From positions 1 to 13,051 of the forward strand of contig JAITAY010000098.1 of NCBI GenBank assembly GCA_031283915.1: DNA of 13,051 nucleotides, given 5' to 3'. How positions within the stretch are numbered: the first letter of the stretch is position 1; each line of letters starts with the position of its first letter. The notes under the pieces were generated by a model. That model did no database searches and was not told the DNA's origin. It worked only from the letters and a program-made list of their open reading frames with translations. The position numbers and the translations under genes were made by a program. The DNA is from Tannerella sp. (GTDB taxonomy: Bacteria > Bacteroidota > Bacteroidia > Bacteroidales > Tannerellaceae). Positions 1 through 8,300 of the stretch are shown here, piece after piece.

Positions 1-1
1 C

Positions 2-82
2 CCCGGCGCCGCCCGCATCCCGAAAGGCGTGTATATTGTGACCTTTGACAGTGGCGAAAGCCTGAAAGTAGCGGTTTATTGA
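2..82 (+). CDS. C-terminal end of a surface or secreted protein (partial)
   Basis: Only the last 26 codons are in the window; the gene enters from the left edge and stops with TGA at 80-82. The visible tail contains IPKGVYIVTFDSGESLKVAV. A short beta-rich ending of the form G-x-Y-I-V-x-(4-8)-K-V-x-V is typical of the C-terminal sorting or terminal beta-domains of Bacteroidota secreted proteins (type IX sorting-domain-like or DUF6383-like). This is inference from a very short stretch. The enzymatic or binding part of the protein lies outside the window, so no function can be given. A strong terminator follows 25 bp after the stop codon, which supports this being the true end of a + strand transcription unit. 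Confidence 0.5.
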   Translation, partial: PGAARIPKGVYIVTFDSGESLKVAVY

Positions 83-106
83 CGGGACACGGGAGCAGAT
101 AAACAG

Positions 107-146
107 GGCGTCCGGAGAGCGGCAAAAAGTTTCCGGACGCCTTTTT
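107..146 (+). terminator. Rho-independent terminator
   Basis: A perfect 10-bp stem pairs GGCGTCCGGA (107-116) with TCCGGACGCC (132-141), with a 15-nt loop, followed directly by five T (142-146). It is placed to end the + strand gene that stops at 82. The T-run is only on the + strand side, so it is not obviously a terminator for the - strand genes to the right. Confidence 0.85.
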
Positions 147-183
147 ATGTTTATAGACTTCCGGTATTGTTTGGCAAACTCAA

Positions 184-211
184 TTATACTGTACCCGGCA
201 CCGCTGTGATG
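184..211 (+). repeat. Possible decayed end of the intergenic repeat element
   Basis: The stretch starting ATACTGTACCCGGCACCG resembles, with scattered mismatches and a small gap, the end of the repeat family found at 2585, 4991 and 8530 (consensus ATACTGCACGCGGTATCG, then TTTTGTGCAT). It lies exactly where recognisable ABC-ATPase coding sequence stops (about 219). No second end or core is visible, so if it belongs to the family it is a remnant. The similarity is by eye and could be chance. Confidence 0.3.
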
Positions 212-215
212 TCAG

Positions 216-353
216 CCTGATTACCGTAATGATAAACTGCACTTTTTGCTGCATACCTTTCGAAAGTTCTTCCGGTTTCCTGTTCCACCAGCGCATGATG
301 TCGAACTTTTGAAACTGCTCGATGATGTTTTCTATTTCATGGTTAATGATGAA
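216..353 (-). pseudogene. Orphan ABC-transporter ATPase fragment (signature-motif region)
   Basis: The - strand open frame across 419-180 translates, between about 353 and 219, to a stretch holding KFDIMRWWNRKPEELSKGMQ followed by QKVQFIITVI. The LSKGMQQK core is the ABC signature (C-loop) of NatA/EcsA-like exporter ATPases, and the preceding F-D-I-x-x-W-W-x-K-K-x-E-E-L context also fits those proteins. The Walker A region that should precede it, and the Walker B (LLxLDEP) and switch histidine that should follow, are absent; after VI the reading turns into unrelated residues and a stop at 180-182. The frame has no plausible start of its own: its first ~20 codons overlap the end of dnaG in another frame. 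I read it as the remains of a deleted or rearranged gene. The family call for the fragment is fairly secure; how it arose is inference. Confidence 0.6.
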
Positions 354-2487
354 TGACAGGGGGTTGGGGATGCCTGCCCGTATGGGTTGGGGGCAATATG
401 ATCCGTTCGCCCAGTTCACGGCTCAATTCGATCTTCAATTCGTTTAAATGAGTTTGCTCTTTCATCAGTTCGATGATTTCATCTATCTTTCCTTCTTGCT
501 GCAAGTCTTTGATTTTATGCTTTATTTCTGCTATCTTCTGCCGGATGTGCACTTCTTTCAGGGCAAACAGGTCCCGGCGAAGGGTATGTTCAAAGAGGTC
601 GATCTGCTTTAACAGTTCCCGTTCCTTTTCTTTTAGCTCCTGGAGGGTTTCCATCTCGTGGCGTGTGGGTTCTTCGTCTTGCATCTCCTTTTGCAGCAAA
701 GGCGCTACCGTTTCCCTTTGTGCCACAAATGCATCCCTCGCCTTCCACACCGCATCAAAATGAAACGGATAGACGGGATCCATCAGGAGGATGGTCGTCC
801 GGCTGATTTCCGGGTCGGGATGGGAGAGGAAATGACGGGAGGCCGTGAAGTCAGGTTCCTGACAGCGGATAACGGCTTCTTCCATGATTTGCTGATGTAC
901 GGGAACGGAAAACGTGATTTCGTCGTGCTGCAACTCCGACCGGATGTATTCGGCCACCCTGACCAGCCGGTGTTCTTCCCCTTCCATGTAGTCAAACAGG
1001 ATTTGTTCCCCGGAATAGATGACGTAACGGAGCAAAGTCTCTTCATAGGCCCTGTAGGGGGACATTTCCGTCTTTCGCACGACCGGCACGACCGCCTCTT
1101 CCGGTGGCGAATCCTCTTTTTCCGGTTCGGCAGCCGGCGGAGGAGCCGGTGTCTCCTGCCTGGTTTTCCGCAAGGCATTGTGCCGTTTGTCGCGCTCCTT
1201 GTTGAGCGCGCTGATCAGTACCTGTTCCCTCACGTCCAGCATCCGGCTGCATTCCTTCACGTATTCGGTGCGGATGATTCCTTCCGGAATGACGGCGATG
1301 GAACGGATGATGTCGGTAATGAGCGACGCCCGCTTGATGGGGTCGTCGCCGGCCTCGCTCAGCAACAGGCCAGCCTTAAAGCGGATAAAATCCGTTTCAT
1401 GCTCACGGATATAGCCGGTAAATTCACCGGCGCTGTTTTTCCGGGCAAACGAATCCGGGTCTTCGCCGTCGGGCAGCAGGAGTACCTTGACGTTCATCCC
1501 TTCTTCCAGGAAAAGGTCGATTCCCCGGATTGCCGCCTTGATGCCGGCCGCGTCGCCGTCATACAGTACGGTGATGTTGTCGGTCAGCCGGTGAATCATA
1601 CGGATTTGTCCCTGTGTCAGCGCTGTGCCGCAGGGGGCTACCACGTTTTCCAGTCCCGCCTGGTGCATGGAAATCACGTCGGTGTAGCCTTCGACCAGAT
1701 AACATCTGTCTTCCTTGCGAATGGCGTTCCGTGCAAAATAAATGCCGTACAGTTCGTTGCTTTTGTGATAAATATCACTTTCGGGCGAATTGATGTACTT
1801 CGCTGTTTTGTCGCTTTTCCGGAGAATCCGTCCGCCGAAGGCCACCACTTTGCCGCTCAGCGTATGTATCGGGAAAATGACCCGTCCCCGGAAACGGTCG
1901 TGCGCCGTTCCGTCTTCGTGGAAGGAAACCAGACCGGTCTTTTCAAGAAAGGCTTGCCTGTAGCCGTTTTTCAGCGCCGTCCGGCAGAGATCGTCCCGTT
2001 TTTCGAGGCTGTAACCCAGTTGGAACTTCCGGATGATGTCTTCCCTGAAACCCCGTTCGTTGAAATAGGCCAAACCGACCGTCTTGCCTTCTTCATGCTC
2101 CAACAGGCGGGAGGTGAAATATTTCTGCGCCCAGCTGTTTACGATGAACATGCTTTCGCGGTCGCCCTGCGCGCGCTTTTCTTCGTCGGTCAACTCCTTT
2201 TCCTCAAATTCGATATGATATTTCTTGGCCAGGAAACGGAGCGCATCCTGAAAGCTCAACTGCTCATGCTTCATGATGAAATGCAGCGGATCGCCCCCCT
2301 CGCCGCAGGAGAAACATTTGCAAATATTTTTGGCCGGCGATACGTAGAACGATGGCGTCTTGTCCGGATGGAAAGGGCATAAACCGACCAGGTTGACACC
2401 CCGCCTGCGCAGGGTGACAAACTCCGATACGACGTCGGCAATCGTCGCCGCATTCAAGATTCTGTCAATGGTTGCCTGATCAATCAT
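343..2487 (-). CDS. dnaG: DNA primase
   Basis: This is the replicative primase, which makes RNA primers at the fork together with the DnaB helicase. The 714-residue product shows the full bacterial order. The N-terminal CHC2 zinc-binding domain has ligands C37, H40, C58 and C61 (CPFH, then CFSCGEGGD). The RNA-polymerase core follows, with VVAFGGR at 215-220. The Toprim fold carries EGYTD at 266-270 and the metal-binding D310-G-D312. After a Pro/Glu-rich linker (about 440-470) comes a charged, helical C-terminal helicase-interaction region with predicted coiled coil (about 600-690). The start is the ATG at 2487, giving the usual MIDQATIDRIL beginning; there is no strong Shine-Dalgarno site. 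It lies alone, without the rpoD/rpsU neighbours of many other bacteria. Its last ~16 residues (from about 699, Pro/His-rich) look unlike the conserved helical end and run into the ABC-ATPase scrap, so the C-terminus may have been altered by the same rearrangement. Upstream lies repeat copy A and only a weak promoter-like box (2518-2525). Confidence 0.97.
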   Translation of the reverse strand: MIDQATIDRILNAATIADVVSEFVTLRRRGVNLVGLCPFHPDKTPSFYVSPAKNICKCFSCGEGGDPLHFIMKHEQLSFQDALRFLAKKYHIEFEEKELTDEEKRAQGDRESMFIVNSWAQKYFTSRLLEHEEGKTVGLAYFNERGFREDIIRKFQLGYSLEKRDDLCRTALKNGYRQAFLEKTGLVSFHEDGTAHDRFRGRVIFPIHTLSGKVVAFGGRILRKSDKTAKYINSPESDIYHKSNELYGIYFARNAIRKEDRCYLVEGYTDVISMHQAGLENVVAPCGTALTQGQIRMIHRLTDNITVLYDGDAAGIKAAIRGIDLFLEEGMNVKVLLLPDGEDPDSFARKNSAGEFTGYIREHETDFIRFKAGLLLSEAGDDPIKRASLITDIIRSIAVIPEGIIRTEYVKECSRMLDVREQVLISALNKERDKRHNALRKTRQETPAPPPAAEPEKEDSPPEEAVVPVVRKTEMSPYRAYEETLLRYVIYSGEQILFDYMEGEEHRLVRVAEYIRSELQHDEITFSVPVHQQIMEEAVIRCQEPDFTASRHFLSHPDPEISRTTILLMDPVYPFHFDAVWKARDAFVAQRETVAPLLQKEMQDEEPTRHEMETLQELKEKERELLKQIDLFEHTLRRDLFALKEVHIRQKIAEIKHKIKDLQQEGKIDEIIELMKEQTHLNELKIELSRELGERIILPPTHTGRHPQPPVIHH

Positions 2488-2584
2488 GTCCGTATGTCAT
2501 TTGCTGTATTCCAGACGCGAAATTACAAAAAAACGGTGATACGGGCTAATTCACCGGAAGAGGGCCAAATCATTTTTGGGGAGT

Positions 2585-2803
2585 CATACTGCACGCGGTA
2601 TCATTTTATGAATACAGAGGTAGTTAGTAGAATAGTAGTCGGTAGAATAGTAGTCGGTAGCTCTGTGATACGACGAAGCTGTCCGATCAAATCCTCACTT
2701 TTACGCCTTTCCCTCCAACGGCCGCTTGCCTGCCAACCGCCCTCTCCTAACTACTCGCTACTAACTACCCCTTTATGCACAAAACTATACCGCGTGCAGT
2801 ATA
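2585..2803 (-). repeat. Intergenic palindromic element, copy A (inverted)
   Basis: This is one of three copies of a non-coding element and is reverse-oriented relative to copies B and C. The left end starts CATACTGCACGCGGTATC; the right end finishes ATACCGCGTGCAGTATA, so the ends are inverted repeats of about 45 bp that continue into TAGTTAGTAG-type tracts. The core reads, on the - strand, GTTGGAGGGAAAGGCGTAAA through CGGACAGCTTCGTCGTATCA, as in B and C. A perfect 15-bp tandem duplication (GTAGAATAGTAGTCG at 2627-2641 and 2642-2656) makes it longer than the others. Its left end has lost the GTGCA arm and the GGGG seen elsewhere. It fills most of the gap between the alpha-galactosidase stop and the dnaG start. 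The right end carries TAGTTTTG on the - strand (2787-2780), a match to the Bacteroidota -7 box pointing towards dnaG. No transposase is present; a MITE-like nature is inferred. Confidence 0.85.
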
Positions 2804-2838
2804 GCAGACCCTTTGCCTGTTATTCACTCATGCCTCAT

Positions 2839-4872
2839 TCAATGGCTGACTTTATAACGGATTAACAGCGATCCGGGCGTATCCGGTATCCGGAGGTCAA
2901 TGCCGGCTTTCAGTTCGCGACCGGTCTTTGTTTCACGCGTCTGCCTGTCTTCGTCATACAGTTCATACGTCTGCTGATCTTTTACGCCGGACAGGCGGAC
3001 ATGCAGTGATTCTTGCGTGTTGTCTTTGCGGCGGAAGGCAAGCACAATCCCGTCTCCCTGCTCGGGACGATCCAGTTGGTATGCCAGCCAGATGTCGTCG
3101 TTCGTATAATTTTCGGAGGAAGTCAGCGGATAATAATCGCCGTAAAAATACGGTCGGAGTTCCTTGTAGTCGCGGATGGTTTTCTGAATGTCGGCCAGCG
3201 GACGGCAGCACAGGACGGTTGTCATGGAGGCCAGCAGTCCCGAGCGGAAATTATAGTTGTCGGCGCTGGAGGGGCCTGTTCCGTGAACAGGCAGGTAGAA
3301 GTTCAGCCCGTAGGTGTGACACTGGTATCCGTTGGGTTCGCCATAGTGATAGTCCGTCCGCCAGAGCGGAGCGCTCCTCGAAGTCGTCTCGAGGTCAAGC
3401 CTCCGTCCGCCGCTGGCGCAGTTGTCGATCAGCAAATTCGGGAAACGGACAAGCAGACTGTCCCAATAGGCATACAGCCCTTCGATGTGCTTGATTTCAG
3501 CCATTCCGATGCGTCCGGGCTGGTCTTTGGCCTGCCAGTAGGGATAGGGATCGAAATTGAAATCCTGCCGGTAGTAGTCAATGCCTTCGCGGCGGAGAAA
3601 GTCCGAGATATAATTGGTCAGCCACAGGCGGGCTTGAGGGTTGCCGAGGTCGAAAAGGCGGTTGTCTTCGCCTGGAATCCGGATCAGCCATTCGGGATGT
3701 TCGCGGTCGAACTGTGTGCCCGGCCGCACTCTTTCCGGCTCGAACCATACCATGAACTTGGCGCCCGCCTGATGGGCTGCGTCTGCAATGGGACGCAACC
3801 CGTCGGGGAAACGTTCCCGATCGGGCGTCCAGTTGCCCACATTCTGCCCCCAGCCGCCGTTTTTCTTGTTCCAGCCGCATCCGCTGTACCATCCGGCATC
3901 GAGCCAGAATACTTCCGGCAGAATGTCAAAATACTGTTTCTGTTTAATTGCCGCCACTGCCCAGTCCGACGTCAGACACTCAAACTCGTTGCACGGCGCG
4001 GGGTTCTGGTGGTCGAAGTTCGTACAGAAAGGATATTCGGCGAAGCGACCGTTGATCTGACGGGAATGGTGTGCCAGCACGAAACGGCGGAACTGGTTGT
4101 GACCGGTCATCCGGTCGGCGTCGTTCCAGAAAAGCAAACAGATTCGGGGCGTGCGGATGGTTTCGTTCGGATAGAGCGACAACTGCATCCGTTCCATCCC
4201 TGCGGCCAGGTGGAGGCGCCGGTCGTCGGGACGCGACAGGTCGGCATACCATTTGCCTGTCCAGCCGACGGCCACTACCACGCCGGCCTGTCCGGCGGTC
4301 TCAATGTTGAAGAACGGCAGCGCGCTACCGTCCGACGAACGTCCGGCCGAGGGTGATAGATGTATCTGCTCACCGGCCGCTACCGTTCGATCCTGCGGCT
4401 CGAAATCGTCCCGCCGGGCATTGCTGCCGCGCGAATGGTGCAGGACAAGATGGCCTGGCGCCGTAGCAAACGACAGGTTGACGGCTTTCGCTTCTTCAAT
4501 CAGAGGCGTGTTGTTTCCCGACGTGTTTTCAAAATGCAAGACCCATTCAACGGCCGGAAAATCCTTGAATGCCGTAACTTCACATTTCACCGTCAGCCCG
4601 CTCCGGGGGTCGGTGTATGTAAACAGGTAGATTTCCTTTTCTGCGGTGACGCTCAACGTGCGGGACTGATAGCGCCAGCCGGAGATGAAACGGTCTGATG
4701 TTTCCCCGTCGTAGACGAACGAAAACGGCGGCTTTTTTCCTTTGGCAAATTGCTGATTCACCCATTTTACGGGATTCGGCGTGCTTTTCGTTACCAGGGA
4801 AGCGCGACCCTGTGCGAAAGCCGTTCCACCCAGAAAGCATACACATAATGCGAAACAAATTATCTTCTTCAT
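2839..4872 (-). CDS. Secreted alpha-galactosidase, GH36-type
   Basis: A glycoside hydrolase that probably removes terminal alpha-1,6- or related alpha-linked galactose from oligosaccharides (raffinose-family sugars, galactomannan or host glycans); the exact substrate cannot be read. The ATG at 4872 is preferred over an in-frame GTG two codons upstream because it gives a textbook signal peptide with cleavage after AFA (residue 20, before QG), so a periplasmic location is expected (677 residues). An N-terminal beta-sandwich (about 25-270) is followed by a (beta/alpha)8 barrel containing VFWLDAGWY (about 321-329), KFMVWFEPERV (372-382) and YYRQDFNFDP (433-442), with D437 the likely nucleophile. 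LIDNCASGGRR (481-491) and LWRTDYHYGEPNGYQ (503-517) follow, with D507 the likely acid/base. A C-terminal beta-domain closes the protein. All catalytic landmarks are intact. No SusC/SusD pair, sugar sensor or other glycosidase is adjacent, so it is not in a visible utilisation locus. It is bracketed by repeat copies A and B in opposite orientation. A good promoter lies at 5214-5245, giving a ~335-nt leader that includes copy B. Confidence 0.93.
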   Translation of the reverse strand: MKKIICFALCVCFLGGTAFAQGRASLVTKSTPNPVKWVNQQFAKGKKPPFSFVYDGETSDRFISGWRYQSRTLSVTAEKEIYLFTYTDPRSGLTVKCEVTAFKDFPAVEWVLHFENTSGNNTPLIEEAKAVNLSFATAPGHLVLHHSRGSNARRDDFEPQDRTVAAGEQIHLSPSAGRSSDGSALPFFNIETAGQAGVVVAVGWTGKWYADLSRPDDRRLHLAAGMERMQLSLYPNETIRTPRICLLFWNDADRMTGHNQFRRFVLAHHSRQINGRFAEYPFCTNFDHQNPAPCNEFECLTSDWAVAAIKQKQYFDILPEVFWLDAGWYSGCGWNKKNGGWGQNVGNWTPDRERFPDGLRPIADAAHQAGAKFMVWFEPERVRPGTQFDREHPEWLIRIPGEDNRLFDLGNPQARLWLTNYISDFLRREGIDYYRQDFNFDPYPYWQAKDQPGRIGMAEIKHIEGLYAYWDSLLVRFPNLLIDNCASGGRRLDLETTSRSAPLWRTDYHYGEPNGYQCHTYGLNFYLPVHGTGPSSADNYNFRSGLLASMTTVLCCRPLADIQKTIRDYKELRPYFYGDYYPLTSSENYTNDDIWLAYQLDRPEQGDGIVLAFRRKDNTQESLHVRLSGVKDQQTYELYDEDRQTRETKTGRELKAGIDLRIPDTPGSLLIRYKVSH

Positions 4873-4951
4873 TTTCACTGTGATTATAATTAAAATTTGT
4901 TTTCATAACGACATTCCGGAGAAAACCCCTAAAACGGGAAAAAACAATCGT

Positions 4952-4990
4952 TATACCGGACACGGTATCATTTTGTGTCCGGACGGGTAT
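4952..4990 (+). repeat. Solo end-like hairpin unit next to copy B
   Basis: This stretch reads TATACCGGACACGGTATCAT followed by TTTGTGTCCGG, and resembles the element ends (TATACTGCACGCGGTATCRT, then TTTGTGCA). CCGGACAC (4956-4963) pairs perfectly with GTGTCCGG (4975-4982) around an 11-nt loop GGTATCATTTT. In ordinary ends the equivalent stem is TGCAC with GTGCA around a loop ending in GGTATCRTTTT. The stem sequence differs but pairing is kept and lengthened while the loop is nearly identical. ATACCG/CGGTAT forms a second, mutually exclusive palindrome. The unit directly abuts the left end of copy B and lies in the alpha-galactosidase leader. Confidence 0.6.
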
Positions 4991-5190
4991 TATACTGCGC
5001 GCGGTATCGTTTTGTGCATAAAGGGGTAGTTAGTAGCTGGTAGCTAGTAGTTAGTAGAGGGCGGTTGGAGGGAAAAGCGTAAAAGTGAGGGTTTGAGCGG
5101 ACAGCTTCGTCGTATCACAGAACCACCGGCTACTATTCTACCAGCTACTAACTACCCCTTTATGCACAAAACTATACCTCATGCAGTATA
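4991..5190 (+). repeat. Intergenic palindromic element, copy B
   Basis: A 200-bp copy with the most regular structure. The left end TATACTGCGCGCGGTATCG continues into TTTTGTGCATAAAGGGGTAG and TAGTAGCTGGTAG; the reverse complement of the right end matches it for about 53 bp with few mismatches. Between the arms are TAG-rich heptamers (5025-5056) and a conserved core at about 5057-5142 (GAGGGCGGTTGGAGGG through CGGACAGCTTCGTCGTATCA to TACTATTCTACC). Compared with A and C it lacks a ~17-bp segment inside the GGCGGTTGG region. The whole element could fold into one long stem with the core as loop. It sits between the alpha-galactosidase promoter and start codon. The right end holds TAGTTTTG on the - strand (5174-5167), a second promoter-like box pointing at that gene. 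No clear target-site duplication is seen. Confidence 0.9.
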
Positions 5191-5213
5191 CACTATTTTT
5201 TGAATCATGCGGG

Positions 5214-5245
5214 CAAAGGTACGTCTTCTTCCTGATAATGACAAA
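5214..5245 (-). promoter_or_regulatory. Bacteroidota-type promoter for the alpha-galactosidase gene
   Basis: On the - strand TTTG (5245-5242) is followed after 20 nt by TACCTTTG (5221-5214), a full match to the phylum's TTTG / TAnnTTTG promoter pattern with normal spacing. Transcription would start near 5207, pass through repeat copy B and the hairpin unit at 4952-4990, and reach the ATG at 4872. The -33 box overlaps the A-tract of the secDF terminator, so the terminator of one gene and the promoter of the next are packed together. Confidence 0.6.
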
Positions 5246-5282
5246 AAAGGCTGCCCCGAAGTTTCCGGGCAGCCTTTTTTTT
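5243..5282 (-). terminator. Rho-independent terminator of secDF (possibly bidirectional)
   Basis: The inverted repeat GGCTGCCC (5249-5256) / GGGCAGCC (5267-5274) is flanked by six A on the left and eight T on the right. Read on the - strand it lies 20 bp beyond the secDF stop codon, with its U-tract given by the 5243-5248 A-run. The T-run on the other side would allow termination of + strand transcripts too. Confidence 0.85.
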
Positions 5283-5301
5283 CGATAAGGAATCGTACAG
5301 T

Positions 5302-8300
5302 TTATGCACGAGCTGTCTTTAGCGTTCCCGAAACGGCCATCTTGTTGATTTTCCGCTTTTGAATCTCATAGGCAATCGGCGTTGCTACAAACAGCGTCGA
5401 ATAGGTTCCAATGATGACGCCCAGCAGAATGGCGAACGTGAAACTGCGGATGGTTGCGCCGCCCAGCAGGAAGATACACAATACCACAATAAAGGTGGAG
5501 AAGGAGGTATTGAACGTACGCGCCAGCGTAGAGTTCAATGCGTCATTGATCACCTGATACCGCTCACGTTTCGGATAGGTCTGGATCGTCTCGCGAATCC
5601 GGTCGAACACCACCACCGTGTCGTTAATGGAATATCCTATGACCGTCAGAATTGCGGCGACAAAGGTCTGGTCGATTTCCATGGAGAACGGTAGAATTTT
5701 CCACAGGAGTGTATAGAAGGCGAAGATGCACAAAGTCGTTGCAAGTACGGAAATGAACACGCCCACCGAGAATGCCACATCCCTGAATCGAACCAGAATA
5801 TAGAATGCCATACAGAACATGGCCAGGATGAGCGCCCAGACTGCGCTGTTTCTGATGTCTTCCGCCATACTGGGGCCTACTTTCTGTGAACTCTTGATAT
5901 AGTTCTCTGAAAATTGCTCCATGGTGGTTCCTGCCGGAAGGAAATTCGTCAACCCTTTATACATGCTGGATTCAATATCCCGGTCTACGGAAGGATCGTT
6001 GTCGCCAATCCGGTAGTTGGTGGAAACACGCACCTGATTTTGTGTACTGATCGTAATGACGCTTACAGAGCCTTCCAACTGGCTGGACAGGGCGGTACGT
6101 ACCTCGTCCGTCCGCACATCCTGATCGAAACGGATGATGTAGTTGCGTCCTCCCGTGAAGTCAATTCCGTTATTCAGTCCGACGACTTGCATCGAAATGG
6201 CGCCCAGCAGGATGATCATCACCGGGATCAAGTATCCTATCTTGCGCATACTCAAGAACGGAATTTTCGGGTTGGCCAGAAAACCTTTCGATAGGGACGT
6301 GGTAAATGTAATATTTTTCAGCTTCTCCTTTGCCAGCAAGGCTTCATAGACGATACGCGTCAGGAAGACGGCTGTCAGGAACGAAGCTATCAGGCCGATA
6401 ATCAGTGTCGTCGCAAAACCGCGAATCGGGCCTGTTCCGTAGATGAACAACACAATACCGGTGATAACGGTTGTCAGGTTCGAGTCAAAGATGGCGGAAA
6501 AGGCGTTTTTGTAACCGTCCGAAAGCGCTTTTGCCAGCCCCTTTCCGGCGCGAAGTTCTTCCTTCGTGCGTTCATAGATAAGTACGTTGGCATCGACAGC
6601 CATACCCAGCGTCAACACGATACCGGCAATGCCCGGCAAGGTCAGTACCGACTTGATGGAAGCCATGACGCCCATCGTGAAAAATATGTTCAGCAGTAAT
6701 GCGCCGTTCACAATCAGACCCGGAATCAGTCCGTAGATAACGCACATGTAAATCATCAGAATCACAAGCGCCAGAATGAAGGAAATCACGCCGGCGTTAA
6801 TGGCTTCCTGTCCCAGCGAGGGGCCGATGACATCTTCCTGAACGATATTGACCGAAGCAGCCATTTTACCCGATTTCAATACGTTTGCCAAGTCTTTGGC
6901 TTCCTCCGTGCTGAAATGGCCGGTGATCTGGGAACGTCCGCCGGTGATTTCATCGTTCACGCGCGGCGCCGAATACACTTTGTCGTCCAGCACAATCGCA
7001 ACGTAACTGCCGATATTGTCTTTGGTCAGGCGTGCCCATGCCTTGGCTCCTTCTGCGTTCATCGTCATGCTGACCTGCTGTTCGGCACGGCCGATTTGCT
7101 GTTGCGAGAAGTCAGCTACGGCATTCGTCACTACATCGCCGCTCAAAGCCGGTCGGCCGTCACGGTTCGTAACCTTGATTGCATATAATTCGTAGTACTG
7201 TTCGTTCATTTCGGACGGTTTCACCGACCATTTGAAGGCGACGTTTCGCGGCAATACGGCCTTTATCTGAGGCATATTCAAATATTCCGTTATCGCATTC
7301 ATATTGTTTTTCAGCGCATAGCCTACTACCGGCCCGGGAACGATACGACCGGTATTGTCGGCATTCAACTGCAATTTGGCGAACAGCGGATGTTCCTTCT
7401 GAAACTCTTCGGCCGAGGCATTTTCTTCCGGAGACGTCACTTCTTCATTGCCCAATTGAGCCAGCAGGGAATCCGCTTCCGAGGTTTTGTTTGCTGCCGT
7501 CAAACCGGTGGCGGTGGTGTCGGAGGCGGCGGAGAGGCCGGAGGCCGGCACAGTAGCCGTCGAATCGGCGGCCGGTTCGTCGGCTCTCAACAGTTTGGCC
7601 AGTGTGGCGTCTGCCGTGACCAACTGTTCATAGATACCGGTCAGTTCATACGATTCCCAAAATTCAAGATTGGCGCTTCCCTGAAGCAGTTTGCGCACCC
7701 GTTCCGGTTCTTTCACACCCGGCAATTCCACCAGAATGCGTCCGGTTGTTTCCAGACGCTGAATGTTGGGCGAAACTACGCCGAACTGGTCGATACGTGT
7801 ACGCAAAACATTGAAAGAATTGTCAATCGCACTTTTTGTTTCTTCGCGTATCACGGAAATCACTTGTGCATCCGTGCTTTGGGACGAAATCCGCTCTTTC
7901 AGTTCAAACGTACTGAAAATACCGGCCAAACGAGCTTGCGGATCCAGTTTCTTATATTCTTCCGCAAACAGTTCAATGTAATCTTTGTTACTGCTTGCCT
8001 GACGTGCATACGCCAGTTCCAGTGCCTTGTTGAAATTGGGATCCTGATTGTAATTTGCCAGCGACCGGAGTACGTCAGGGACGTTCAGTTCCAGAATCAC
8101 ATTCATACCGCCCTTCAGGTCGAGTCCCAAAGTCACTTCCATCTCACGGCATTGCTTCAGGGTGTACCCAAGCCATACTTTTTTAGTTGCCAGCGAGTCT
8201 AAATAAAAGCTCTCTTTTGAGGTGTCTCCATTCGCATATTCCGCAGCCCGCTGGTTGTATTGCCTTGTCACAAATGAAAATGACAGGTAAAACGCGCAAA

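Noticed and set aside
658..2382. A 574-codon open frame on the + strand opposite dnaG
   Set aside because: It is fully antisense to an unmistakable DnaG, shows no recognisable domain, and long antisense frames are expected opposite GC-biased codon use.
2585..2803. CRISPR array or integron attC site as an explanation for the repeat elements
   Set aside because: There is no regular repeat-spacer pattern and no attC-type core sites or integrase; the copies are single, dispersed and have long terminal inverted repeats.
2494..2865. A 123-codon + strand frame over repeat copy A
   Set aside because: It is made almost entirely of the non-coding element; copies B and C do not keep the frame.
3013..4356. 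A 447-codon + strand frame opposite the alpha-galactosidase
   Set aside because: Shadow of a gene with complete catalytic motifs; no family resemblance in the antisense product.
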